Counted from the first letter of the stretch, positions 12,101 to 22,603 are shown. The stretch: DNA of 39,100 nt from Paramacrobiotus richtersi (GCA_034698045.1 JAQGAU010000123.1:1-39100), one strand, 5' to 3'. Numbers and translations are program-made. The notes: generated by a model from the letters alone, not told the origin.

Positions 12101-13135
12101 ACCGTCGGACGTGACATGATGCTGCAGCTGTTTTCTTCAGCAGACTTCTGTGCCAGCTGCAAGGTATCCTTGACGCCAAGCTTAGGGTTCTCGGCAACTA
12201 CCTTTTTTAAGATCAGATGTCCAGTTGACGTGCATCCTTGTCGCAGCTTTCCAGCGGCGTTGGCGCGCGGGGTCATCGCAAAATCAATCGGATTCGCACC
12301 GTCTGCCCATCTGTAATCCACAACAGCTCGACGCAGGCGGTGGTTCGGCTGGTCCTCCCGCAGAACGTAAACGAACTTCTTGAATTCTGGGCAGTCGTCC
12401 GTCACATAGTAGGTACCCAGCGCCTGTCCAACCCGTTTCTTAGTTCCATCACTGCGCCAGTTTGCTACACCGTCTAAGCGAAAGGTGGAAGCCGTATCCA
12501 GCGGTTTCATTTGAACCAAAAATGTACCATCTCCCTTGAATCCGATTGGAGCCTTCGCATTCACGAACTCTTCAGTTTTCTCCGGGTCGTCTTCTAGTAG
12601 TTTTAAGCAGAGACTTATGCGGTCGTCGAGCTGAGGTTTGAGGTAGATGTAATCGCCGAACCTGTATGAATAATAAAATGATAATACAGTTCTTAAACAA
12701 ACAAGATGGTTCGGTTTATGGATCGAACTCTAAACGGATCAACACTTATCAGACTTCAGGAGGAACGTTCAATATTCACCACAATACAAGCTATACTGTC
12801 ATAGCATTACGGCTTACTTCCGCATTCGGTAAACAATTTCGCCGCTGTCGCTCATCGATCCGTCAGATTCGAGGGTCATTTCAGCTGTATCGTCCAAGAG
12901 TAGCACTTCATCATCCAAGCAATCTTCGGCATTGTAGGACTCTCTGCAATCCTGTGCAGCGACCCGCTCAGTCGACGTGAACTGATTATCGGCCGACTCA
13001 CTGTAACAGTAAACTTTGAACTTAAACCTATTCTTGAACCGCGTTCGCTGAACATACACGTAATAATATTGTAGTTTAAGTTAATATGATGTATGTTACT
13101 GACCCGTCGGAGCTGTAGATCGATGACGTGTTCAT
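9175..13135 (-). CDS. MULE transposase with DDE-type core and SWIM zinc finger, five exons
   Basis: This enzyme would bind the element's inverted repeats and catalyse cut-and-paste transposition in the nucleus. Minus-strand exons are 13135-13100, 13047-12818, 12661-11543, 11011-9829 and 9654-9175. All introns have GT donors and AG acceptors, and the summed length is 3,048 bp (1,015 residues plus TGA) with matching phase at all four joins. The start is the ATG at 13135 (MNTSSIYSSDGS). An acidic N-terminal region is followed by a basic domain. The catalytic core shows LFVDGVFE (Asp ~355), VIVTDNEPAMRNAL (Asp ~452), then CVLH (Cys ~473, His ~476), the MULE D...D...CxxH pattern. The acidic third residue probably lies near AAIWEVH (Glu ~541). 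A SWIM finger, CECGC...ICSH, is at ~753-768. A basic linker leads to a Cys-rich C-terminus (CKCYGCDRKMC, then TYHLNLRC). No stop or frameshift is visible. Confidence 0.9.
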
Positions 13136-14081
13136 GGCGGAGGACAACGGTTTGTCCTTGCTCCTTTTTCTATGATATACAAGCAGTCTAGCTGGCACGA
13201 TGGAAACGCAGATTGAAAACACAAATTGGAAACACAGACACACAATTTATAACTTTAATTAAAGTTAGTTGGTACAAGACAAATAAAACCTACAGTTCCG
13301 CGCTCAAGTGATGGAACTGAGGAAGTGAAACTGAGCGTTAGCCAGCAGTTTGAGCTGATTTGCTTCGTCTTTTTCTGAACGAATCATGCCCGACGATCGG
13401 AAAGCGGGCAGCTAGCCGCGCCTTTCAGGCGAACTGCATTGTTGCTCTATTGTCTTGTTTATCCGCTTGCGCGAGAGGATTCTGACCGCTAGCTTCAGCA
13501 CACAAAGGCACTCACGTACCGGCTTCGGAGATCACACAAGCAAGGTTGACAACCCCAGAATGCTGCTGCAGTAAATTTTGTGCATAAAAATTAATTGCAC
13601 ATTCAGCACTACGAAAACAAAGTCATCTCTCACTTGTCGTAAGGATTCGTGATCTAGTTCTGTGCACCGGTAGCAGTCTTTTTATTAAGGCGAGTGACAT
13701 GTAGTTTCGGCGAATTCGGGAATCGTGTTTTGCGGTGCGCACACTGAAACGATAAAACTGCGTGTGCTATTGCTGTCAAAAGACCGGCAAATACCAATGG
13801 GAAAACGAATTCTGTGCGCAGCATCCGGTGGTGGCGCAATCGCTGCATAAAGCTTAAACACAAACTCGGGTACCAGAAGTCTCGTTTTCAACCGATTCTT
13901 TTCAAACTTGCCTGGAAAATGCAGATACACATGAAGATGGTTGCGAACTAAAACCAGAATAACAGCAGCAGTGTGCGTACCAAACACCGGCCACAAACAT
14001 ACTGACACTCCAGGTAATTTAATAATATTAAGATTCGTTGGTTAACAACGAATAAAGTGCTTCAGAATTTCTTTACCAAGT
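13136..14081. other. MULE internal sequence upstream of the transposase
   Basis: About 950 bp between the transposase ATG and the right inverted repeat, expected to contain the promoter and 5' UTR of the transposase. A 107-codon open frame on the minus strand (14008-13685) has no recognisable motif and I do not call it a gene. No second transposon gene is evident. Confidence 0.45.
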
Positions 14082-14233
14082 TTTTCATTCCTATTCCCGA
14101 AACTTGCATTCCTAGTCCTAATAATTGTGTTCCTATTGCTCCATCCATTCCTACTACCATTCCTACAAATGTCATTCCCTTCCTAGAACCCATTCCTAAT
14201 TCCTAATTCCTATTCCGACCAAGGGTGTAGGCC
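14082..14233 (-). repeat. MULE terminal inverted repeat, right
   Basis: Reverse complement of 8402-8553, ending ...CCAAGGGTGTAGGCC next to the right target-site copy. It is made of ATTCC-like units, the complement of the left end. About 98 percent identical to the left end by eye. Confidence 0.93.
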
Positions 14234-14242
14234 CCTTAATCG
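14234..14242. repeat. 9-bp target-site duplication, right copy
   Basis: CCTTAATCG, an exact direct copy of 8393-8401, abutting the right inverted repeat. Confidence 0.9.
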
Positions 14243-14786
14243 CTGTGCTACGGTCTGGTCAAGCGCGAATATGGGGTTACGCGGACGGCTAGAAGCGCTT
14301 CAACGCAAGGCTATACGGGCGATCTTGGGTTTATCCTACAGAGAGCCTGTCACCGAGCAACACTTTCTGCAGCTGGGCATCGTCCAGATAGCTCAGCAGT
14401 GGAAACGTGATGAGGCGATCTGGCTGTACAAGATACGAAACAACGGTGCCTGTCCAGTCCCTCTTTATATGACAGAGATGGTCAAGTTTCAGGAAAACAA
14501 CCGGTTACGTGGCTCCATCCGCATCGATGCCAAAGCTAGGAAGAAGGTCGGCGAAACCACCCTTGCAGTGAGACTGCGGAATTTGCTTAGCACTTTGACA
14601 AAAGCTTCCAGTGATGTTCTGTGTAGCTCTAGTTTGGCTGTTTTCAAACGTGCGATTTCCTCTGTGACCCTAGCGTAACGTGCTGTCTTATACCTGTAAT
14701 GCTTGCATTTGTCAAACAGACCTGAGTCCCGGAAACGGGTTGTCTGCTTCAGAATGAAATAAATAAATAAATAAATAAATAAATAT
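14243..14786 (+). mobile_element. LINE (non-LTR retrotransposon) fragment, right piece with 3' tail
   Basis: This continues the left piece at 8322-8392 in frame. It encodes the C-terminal end of a non-LTR retrotransposon reverse-transcriptase protein: CATVWSSANMGLRGR, LEALQRKAIRAILGLSY, then HFLQLGIVQIAQQWKRDEA. The pattern R-L-E-x-L-Q-x-x-A-I-R-x-I followed by L-x-x-L-G-I is standard for jockey/CR1-like elements. The open frame ends TAA at 14676-14678. A 3' UTR of about 80 bp leads to a simple AAAT tail, as expected at a LINE 3' end. There are no internal stops in this piece, but the polymerase core is absent, so it is a 5'-truncated dead copy interrupted by the MULE. Confidence 0.8.
14757..14784 (+). 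repeat. (AAAT)7 LINE 3' tail / microsatellite
   Basis: Seven tandem AAAT units directly after the LINE 3' UTR. Such a simple-repeat tail marks the priming end of target-primed reverse transcription. Confidence 0.8.
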
Positions 14787-15000
14787 AGATAATTTCAGTC
14801 AGTTTATGACCAGTGGTCACTTATGTTGCGTTGCTTTATTGTTTTGTTTGTTTATGTGCTATGTCAGCGGTACATTCCTTAATCAGACTGTGGTTGCCCA
14901 TTGGATCACTAGCCATTAATGCGCACGAGTCTTTCCCAGTTAGGATGGTTTTATATTGTTAGAAATCCAAAAACTTGTACAACCGCGTCACGCATTTTAA

Positions 15001-16783
15001 TTAAAGTGGAATCAACGGCGGAATTGGTAAATTCCGGCCAACTGTCTCTGCAACAAGAAGAGCTCGAAGTTGTTCGAGAAAGCGCTTATAGAAGGGATGA
15101 ACCATCGGCATCCACAGCAACCGATCCCAGTATGGATACATTTTGTTCTCCCACTGAACGGTTTCCACTAATTCGACTTCTTGAATTTGCTGCGGATTGT
15201 TAGGTGCAGGAATCTGCAGGTACACGCGGTTGCTCGTGGTGTGCCAGCGCCACAGCATTACTTCCGGTCCCATTGAAGAGACCAAGAGAACGTTGCGCAT
15301 ATTGACATCCAGCAGGTCCTGCCTTAGGCTTTCGTCTGTAGTACGCTGCCACAACTGTACAAGGGCGAGTTTTCGCAGATCTTCCGAATCTACAGCCGGC
15401 ATTTCAGTTCTCGCAAGCAGACCGTTAACAGCGCTTGTCGTCAGATATTGTGCTCCCTTCCCCTCGTGCATCAGCAACGGAAGGCGTGACGGAAATCCGT
15501 TATCATTTATCCGCAAGACCGCGATAGCAAGGTCCACTTTACCTGAAAATCACCATGTGATGTTGAATATGTTCATAATCGCAAATGCGAGAAGACAACA
15601 AGCATTTCCAAAAATTGCTGGAAGAGTGGAAGCTAAGAACCCAACCAGTAGAGATTGGTGCAGAAGTGTCTTAACCACCAATACAGCATCGATAGAGTTA
15701 TTTGTCAGCTTCTTAAATCAGTTTTCAGAATCTACAACGGTGCTGCTGGTACAAAGTTACTGACAGCCAAAGTTAGCCCTTATCCATAATCCGCCATTTT
15801 TGCCATAGTTTCAGCCAATATACTACAAACTAAGTGGGAGCAGTTAAAACACTTAAATAACGAGCCTTTGCACTACCGTTAATTGTTGACAGATTTCACT
15901 GGAAATTCTGAGGTACGGCTGGGTTGGGCCGAGGAAGTCGGAAATGATAGTGTACCCATAATGTCTACATTTGGATAATTGCACATTAGTAGTCCTGAAA
16001 TTTTACAGTGAAATCCGTTAAATCTTTATAGTAGTGTAAGGGCTCGTTATTTCCCTGTTTTAATTGCTTCCGCTTACTTTGTAGTGCATTGACAATGATG
16101 GCGGAGCAGGGGTAAGGACTAACATTGGTCATCAATCACTTCGTACCAGCAGCACCGTTGCACGTTTTGAAAACTGATTTAGGAAGCTGACAAAAAACTC
16201 TATCGATGCTGTGTCGGTGGTTAGAATACCTTTCCGTCGAGGTCTACTGGTTGTAAGCGTACAAGCAGCTGCAAAATACCGCATACAAATGAGCTAACTG
16301 GTCAAGGGAAAATAATCAGTTACATACTGATAAGAGCTGGGATACGCCAGTATTACAGTATTTGCTGGTTAAATTTACGTTCTTCCTATTTGTGTACATG
16401 CTCCAATCAATAGAATTAATAACAGGCGCGTAATCCCGTCAAACAATACCCGGGAACCTGCTACCATCAACCATGACACGAGGAAACTTATAAGCAATGA
16501 GCCCCGAGAGAACTTCTCTCGGATTCGCTCACACAAACGCGAACTCACATGTTTTCTCCGTGTTGTAGATGTACTGGGTCGATACGTGTAGCGCAGAGTG
16601 GATAGGCTGACCTTGGGGCGTTGCTTTGGTCACAAACAAGATGGGCAGCACGACATCGTTGTTAGTTCCTTCGAACCGCGATTCTTTCATCAGTGGAAAA
16701 AGTGCCCGGCTCTCCTCTGGGAACACGATGGCCTGTAAACAGGAATATCGCTTCAATATGAGCAAACATTGTAACAGGGCCAT
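15001..16783 (-). CDS. Uncharacterised protein, two last exons
   Basis: I do not recognise the product. Exons on the minus strand are 16732-16549 and 15542-15001 (TAA at 15003-15001). The join is phase-consistent (T + GT gives Cys). The first exon encodes AIVFPEESRALFPLMKESRF and VVLPILFVTKATPQGQPIH. The second encodes DLAIAVLRINDNGFPSRLPL, LLVSSMGPEVMLWRW, VYLQIPAPNNPQQIQEVEL and a Pro-rich end, IPPLIPL. A good acceptor (GTTTACAG) precedes 16732, so this may be the 3' end of the long minus-strand gene at 19299-22603. Alternatively the in-frame ATG at 16783 could start a separate 258-residue protein. The intron between the two exons contains a foldback element. No signal peptide, membrane span or known catalytic motif is seen. 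Confidence 0.6.
15643..16252. mobile_element. Foldback / MITE-like inverted-repeat element in an intron
   Basis: Two arms of about 265-275 bp (15643-15915 and 15987-16252) are reverse complements of each other with scattered mismatches, separated by about 70 bp. Matching blocks include CAGCATCGATAGAGTT against its complement AACTCTATCGATGCTG, and AAATAACGAGCC against GGCTCGTTATTT. Weaker similarity may extend about 40 bp further out on each side. No open frame of note is present. It lies within the intron 15543-16548 of the minus-strand gene. It is most likely a non-autonomous foldback or MITE-type transposon. I did not identify a target-site duplication. Confidence 0.75.
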
Positions 16784-17499
16784 TTTGCAAATAACGGGCT
16801 ACTAGCGGCTGCGCCGTGAAATATCCGTTTGGACTACAGCCCTACGAAACACGCAAGCGAAGTATCTATAATTAACAAGAATTGTGATTGTGGAAAACTG
16901 AACGGTGTAACTAATCAACAAGAATTAACAATAATTGTGTATACGGAATACTGAGCGGTGTAACAGTACGATACGTACAGCGGAGAAAACTATTAAAGAT
17001 CAAAAAAATTAACAAGAAATGTTTTTCGTTTTGTAAACTTAAACCGGGCCTCGATTATCACTACTACGAGTACTGTGCTGCATGAAGACTTATATAAAGT
17101 TACATAATCCACAAGCAATAATTTTCGCATAATTCAGATGCAGTCAACTGTAATCTGCAGGTACTTTCCAGTTTGCAACTCCGCAGAAGACATTTCAATA
17201 CAGTCCAAAGGTTTTTGTATTCTGAAAATTTTTCCATCGGTATTTTTAGTAATAATGCTCGTTGTGCACTCGTGATGTCCCGTTTGTGATGATATTCAAG
17301 TTCTTGGGATCAAAATTTTTTGGAACGAAAACTGTCACGACAAAGTTACACAGATCAAGAGTTACAACTTACAACCTTTCTTGTAATCTGAACAGCTTTT
17401 CACGACTCTTTACCCGGTTTTTCTAATTATCGAACAGACCTCCGCTAGCTGTGACTTTCGAATCTTTGATCTCTGAAATGTTGAAAAATTGCGTTGACC
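16784..17499. other. Stretch without a recognised gene (possible intron)
   Basis: AT-rich sequence without a convincing open frame. If the flanking minus-strand exons belong to one gene, this is part of a long intron (about 16,733-19,298). Nothing else is seen. Confidence 0.4.
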
Positions 17500-17731
17500 T
17501 ATCGCTCTGCCACCTAGAAGGCCGGCGCGGCAGCAGCGCTGGCCGAACGCGGAGAAATCCTCAAAAACCACAACATTACAGCAGAATACGTATTCTGCCC
17601 ACTGGCATTCGAGACGATGTGTCCGTAAGCAAGCACGCCGATTGATGTGCGGTTTGGCCAAGAAAATTCGTCAAGAAACAGGAGAGAAGCGAGCGAAAGA
17701 GTCCGACGTTATTTCGCTATTTCAGAACCTT
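17500..17731 (+). pseudogene. Retroelement C-terminal relic, first scrap
   Basis: The plus strand encodes AAAALAERGEILKNHN and then EYVFCPLAFETMCP before a stop at 17,626. It resumes in another frame as LAKKIRQETGEKRAKESD. This matches the minus-strand relic at 4760-5390 (EYLFCPLAFETMG; LARKICQETRAKE). A frameshift and stops show it is dead. Confidence 0.6.
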
Positions 17732-17929
17732 ATACCATAGTAAAACATCTGCCGAAAACAGTCTGCATAAGTATCCAGTTTGCTAATATTTTTTGGATGT
17801 CACCCAGCCGATGTGCGAGCTGATGCATTGACGGGAGAACATGTGTTTCATTTGCAATGAACTATAATGGAAGGCGTGGTTTGAAGGAGGACCGTGTGAA
17901 GAATTGTGCAGTTCCGATGCCGGGCAGAG

Positions 17930-18545
17930 ATTCAGCCGTTCTGCAGTCTCGTTTGCAACAGTCAGCGGAAAACGATAAAGATGGGAAATATTCGCCAGGA
18001 GTCTCGATTTCTGTTCCGGAAATGTATGCCACAGAGCCCAGCAGTCTCATGGAGAGCGGATGCAGTTTGCCCAAGAATCGGGTAGGTTGTCCTGTTTCGG
18101 CCGTCTGAACCTCTTTTCTATACGAAAGCGGTACAGAGTACAAGAATGCAGTGATACGCAGAAAAGTCGTCGCCGATTGGTACCTTGTTTGGCTGCTCAG
18201 TGCTCGGACGGTTTCACTGTTGTCTGGTTAATTAAATTCAGAATTTAAAAAGCAGTTTGAAAATACATTGTAAGTGCGTATGAGAGCGATAACTAGTACA
18301 AATTTAATACCATGAATGCTTCACTCGAGCGACAATAGAGCGATAACTATATTTTAGCAAGTTATTTGGACCGTGGGTAACGCTTGCCTCTGAAGTTTCG
18401 GGAAATTGTAACTCAAAGACTCGGTTGTACTCTAAGCTAAAACTAAACTGATGCAGATGGAAGAGCCTGTTGATCATGTCATAGCTGGGAGGATGCTTGT
18501 TCGACGCACAAAACATGGCGACCATGTCGTCCTAGTCGCATCTAT
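17930..18545 (+). pseudogene. Inverted partial copy of exons from the minus-strand Cys/His-rich gene
   Basis: The plus strand encodes PGVSISVPEMYATEPSS and SGCSLPKN followed by a GTAGGT donor near 18,080. It then has a CTGATGCAG acceptor and MEEPVDHVIAGRMLVRRTKH at 18,454 onward. These match minus-strand exons 22171-22040 (PGVSISIPEMCATEPTS) and 21893-21801 (MEEPADRVIAGRMLVRRTKR), including intron sequence before the second exon. The copied intron is longer here. The copy lies in opposite orientation inside what may be a long intron of the same gene, so it is a local inverted duplication and not an expressed gene, as far as can be judged. Confidence 0.75.
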
Positions 18546-18559
18546 CAGCGCATCGGCAT

Positions 18560-18676
18560 TGAGCCACAGCGGGCTGTCGCCATGGCGGTTCTGGGAACGG
18601 CCCCGCCGCCCCACCATCGGCCAACTTGGACGAGATCTTTTCAGTAAATCGATCAGCCCGAGCGAATCTGTGTGCT
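18560..18676 (+). pseudogene. Retroelement C-terminal relic, second scrap
   Basis: Encodes APPSANLDEIFSVNRSAR in one plus-strand frame, matching APPSANFEEVFSVIR at the end of the minus-strand relic near 4,790. Together with the scrap at 17500-17731 it looks like one old element copy split by the inverted duplication. Confidence 0.5.
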
Positions 18677-19298
18677 GAATACGTTGTACTATTTCCTGTT
18701 CTTTCTGTCTATCGAGTATTTGGTGATGCATGTACGGATTGTCATTGTGTAGTTGAAAAATTGATTACTTATTCGCAGTTTATGCAAATAATTTCCAGTA
18801 TTGTGTGTCAAAAACAGCAGGCAGCGGTGCTGCAGCAGGCAGAAGCGAGCCTTTTATTATTTTTAGGACAAAATGCATACCTCAGTCACCAACTGCACAA
18901 AATCAATACTCACATTAAGTAAATAAGCGATTTACCGACGTCTAGTGCCGAGTTGTTTGAAGCAGAAATTTAAAAACTTTTCAGGAAATGATTCCAAGAA
19001 GCAGCACACTGTAAGCTGTCGCGCTGTTCACAGTCAGAGCCAGAGGTAATTTCGAAGTTTATCTTACTGAGGTACTGTTCCACCACAACAAAATCTTACA
19101 ATTATAATTATTATCTGGAGTAGGTTTGCACAAATATTTTCGCACGCAATCTAAATCAAGGCAGTTAATCAATACTACGAATTCTTTGTCTCACATATGC
19201 ACATAAATAATATTGTAACTGCAATAATTCCTCTTGCATTGTATGCACGTTAATTTCACTGTGTAGTTAATAACTGCTAATTAATCGTATGGGCTTAC
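18677..19298. other. Stretch without a recognised gene (possible intron)
   Basis: AT-rich sequence next to the donor of the minus-strand exon 19355-19299. I looked for a phase-compatible exon linking to 16732 and found no convincing one. An acceptor-like site near 18,830 opens a frame (PLPAVFDTQYWK on the minus strand) that hits a stop before a donor. Confidence 0.35.
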
Positions 19299-22200
19299 CA
19301 TAGTGGAGATGAAATTGATTTGTCTGGGAGACGATATCGCTCTTTGGGCCCGAGGCTGGGACGATGGAATAAAAAAGACAACAGCGCAGAAACCTTCCCA
19401 CAGCTAGCAAAGCAGCCAAGAAGAATAGTAACGGTAACGAAGAATTCTGCAACAGCGAATATGGAAGTTAAATGGCATTCGAGCTACGAAATAATCCGGA
19501 TACTTACCTGAAAAACGAACACCACCATCTATCCACACTCCACAGATGTCTGCACCCGTTACGGGACAGCTCTTCCGAACAAGAGCTCGAAAGACTGCAG
19601 AGAATGAAGCCTGGGAATACTGCCGTACGCCGTCAAACGCCGATTAATAATGCCGTAGGAGCGCAACTTTCAACTCAATCTGTCAGAATTTACAAAACAA
19701 TCAAGGGTGTTCAAACGAAATTAACGCAAAAATTCAACTTAACGCAGACACTCTACAGTCAAATTTGTTTACTGCAAACCGACGGGAGCAAACAAGTCGC
19801 CCACAACTGGAAACACACAGGTACCGTCCACACGGAGGCGGTAGGTGGAGCTGTTGTTTTACCCGCGCAAAGTTACCTTGATGCGTTCCACGGTGGCTAC
19901 CACTTGTTGCATTACAGTCTGCCGAAATCACGTTTCATTTTCCTTGTAAAAGCAAGCTGATACAGTACATAAGAGTATCATTACTGCACGGGCATTCACT
20001 TCCCTCTGATTTCTTCTTTTCTAGCGATCTACCGTAGAAGACCAAACTACGCACCCTGCACGTTTCCGTCAAACTTTCACGTTCACCATTTATAGACATA
20101 AATGAACAAACAAGGCAAACGATGCATCATCGAACAAGTAAGCAAAACAACGTAGGATACAGGAGCATTACTTCTACCTCTGATGATTAGCTTTACAAGG
20201 ATACAGTGTACAAAAAGGAAAACACGACTATCGCCTACGGAAGAAAACACTCAGGCCAAATTCCAGAGATCTCGGTGGTCCGCACCAATATGCCAGATAA
20301 CGTATTGTCCAGCGTACTCCGAAAAGTGACAACCCTACAACACCAAAACAAAAGAATCGTGCAAACACGTTTTTAACCGTCAAATTCGGCACAATCTCAT
20401 CAGAGTCGTGCGGCATCGGTTACTGGTTAAGCAGTCAGTTTTAGCCCCAACTTTGGATAATTCGTCAATATGAATTATAACAGCAAACAGTAGAAACAAA
20501 GTTATAAGCAGAAGCCACATTCACCCTTTACCTCGACTGGACAAGCAATCTGACATCCCATCTCCGTATTCAACTCATCAAAGTCATCCTTTACTCCTGG
20601 GTTCTTAGCCCAATTCCGACGAAGGCGCTTTGCTTCCGACGTAACGACTGCTTCCATCTCTTTTCGCTTCTGAAAAACAAAACATAACTATAAATTCAAT
20701 CTAACCTAACCAATCGAAAACAAATTCAACAAAATTAAAACTGGGTAGCTCAAACATACCAGAGAGGCCGCTCAAAGGCGGTTATCAAAGATAGCACAAA
20801 GTATTAGATAGCGCAAGTTACACCATGGTACAATCACTACAATGCATCTACGCATGTGAAGCCACAAAATGGTTGAACAGACACGTCCATTTTTTACCCG
20901 CAGTGCATCTTCCGAATACTGGGCAGACATGCCCAACAGCTCCGCATGGTCGGCCTGTACATGCATGAACATAAACGGATCTCCAACGCGAACGGTCACT
21001 CGACAACCCTGCAAAGTAGCCGGCTAGAAAACTGTAAACAAGATCGAAAAATGCTGTACCTGCGCGGCAGCAGGACACGCGTAATGCAGTTCGGTCTGAC
21101 ACGCTCCAATGCTGTGGCACTCCCTCAGGTGGCGGAGAATTCCGATGTGTGTCGGTAGGATAGCGTCTTGGCAGCCCTGGTTGCATTTATACTGCAGACT
21201 CTCATCCTGAAAATCATAGCACTTTACGTCTGGAACCGACCGCTTCCGGAACCACTTGTACCTTGATCAGAGTGGGGATAAAGGCTATCTCTGGAATGTT
21301 CTGACTCGGCAAGTCTCCCTTCCATTCCAGGACCCAGCGAGGCAGCTTCGTTCCATACAGTCCATTCTTCTAAAAAAACAAAGCAAGTGACCTCCATTCA
21401 CAAGATTTCAGCCAAGAAAGATTTACCGTAGACGTGTATTTATACATTGGATTGGATCCCAAACACAGTGCCAGGGCTTCTTCTTCCTGTTGTGTTGGGT
21501 GCGCCTTCCCGATGTGAGTGATCATAAGCATATTCTGCGGATCGTACATAATCTTTCGGCACTGTTCACCAGCGTTCGCCGCCTCGGAATAAGGGCACAC
21601 GAGATTGATCTTGACGCTTTTCAGATGGTGCTCACTTTCCAAATGAGCCTTGAGCGCAGCACACTTGGGTGTACAGAAATCCTTTTGGCACTGTCCCAGA
21701 GGGGCGTAGGGGCAGCTCAAAGGGTCAGCTATTATCTGAATAAGACCACCATACCACTGACATCTAAACGCAGATAACTTCTGCATCTGTGATTCCTTAC
21801 GGTAACAGATCCCACTAGGACGACATGGTCGCCACGTTTTGTGCGTCGAACAAGCATCCTCCCAGCTATGACACGATCAGCAGGCTCTTCCATCTGCATC
21901 AGTTCAGGTTTAGCTTAGAGTAAACAGAGTTTTTGAGTTACAACTTCAGAGGCAAGCGCTACCCATTGTCCGCTAATAATTTATAACATTTTTCTGACGT
22001 TTTCACAAACAACAGTGGTTCAGAAACAGGATCACCTACCTGGTTCTTCGGCAAACTGCATCCGCTGTCCATGGGGCTGGTGGGCTCTGTGGCACACATC
22101 TCCGGAATAGAGATCGAAACTCCTGGCAAATCTTTACCACCGCAATCGTCAGGAATCGTGTTCTGAAGTGTCTACAAATGGATGCGAAGTAAGCGAATGA

Positions 22201-22603
22201 TTGTAGAGCAAACATACTCTGCTGTTTCTACCTCATCGTTTTTCAACAACTTCTCGTGGAGATTTCTCAGCCATTCTACACTCCTATCCTGTCCAGCGAT
22301 AAGTCGTATAGTCTTCAAGTTGCCAGCTTCTAGGTGATTGGCCAGATCGGCAATTGACTGTCGGGGCACTTGAAAGCCTTCGACGGACTGTAGTTTTGTT
22401 ACGGGGACGGGGTCCACTGCAAACATTTTATTGTATTCAACAGCCGGTTGCAAGCACTGTCCGATTTGTGGGTAATGTGTAGGTTGATTAAGCAGCTTAC
22501 CGAACAACTTCTTCGTCCCAGGCATCGGGCCGGATTCTTGCAGGCTATATGTTTCCGCGTCCCTGCACTCAGTGCACTCAGCTCCATTAAGCTCACTATC
22601 CAC
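19299..22603 (-). CDS. Cys/His-rich zinc-binding-type protein, multi-exon
   Basis: Twelve minus-strand exons fit GT-AG and phase throughout: 22603-22501, 22416-22232, 22171-22040, 21893-21801, 21735-21427, 21369-21262, 21206-21060, 21023-20898, 20669-20532, 19918-19877, 19610-19508 and 19355-19299. Together they encode about 514 residues. Visible Cys/His clusters are CPYAPLGQC...KAHLESEHH, CPYSEAANAGEQC...THIGKAHP and CNQGC...LRHLRECH, each like a TRAF- or C2H2-type zinc finger. Later exons encode a basic helix-like segment (KRKEMEAVVTSEAKRLRRNW) and DICGVWIDGGVRFS. I do not recognise the family; a role in protein or nucleic-acid binding is inferred. The first exon starts after an acceptor, so the 5' end is unknown; an internal ATG (MPGTKKLF) is a possible start. 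The 3' continuation may be the exons at 15001-16732, though one linking exon is missing. Neighbour on the other strand: LRP1-like gene 154 bp away. Confidence 0.7.

Larger units (their letters stand above)
8402..14233. mobile_element. Complete MULE (Mutator-like) DNA transposon, 5,832 bp
   Basis: The ends are near-identical inverted repeats of 152 bp (8402-8553 and 14082-14233), flanked by a perfect 9-bp direct duplication (CCTTAATCG). Inside lies one minus-strand gene (13135-9175) for a MULE-type transposase with a DDE-type core and a SWIM zinc finger. No stop or frameshift is seen in the spliced gene. The element sits inside a LINE fragment whose reading frame is restored exactly when the element and one target copy are removed. 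These features define a structurally complete autonomous element. The high similarity of the two ends and the intact gene suggest recent insertion, though activity is not shown. Confidence 0.93.

Noticed and set aside
13685-14008. 107-codon minus-strand frame in the MULE as a possible second transposon gene
   Set aside because: No motif, no splice context, and it lies where the transposase promoter is expected.
19472-19960. 162-codon plus-strand frame
   Set aside because: The opposite strand carries phase-consistent exons (19918-19877 and 19610-19508) of the Cys/His-rich gene. The plus-strand frame shows no motif.
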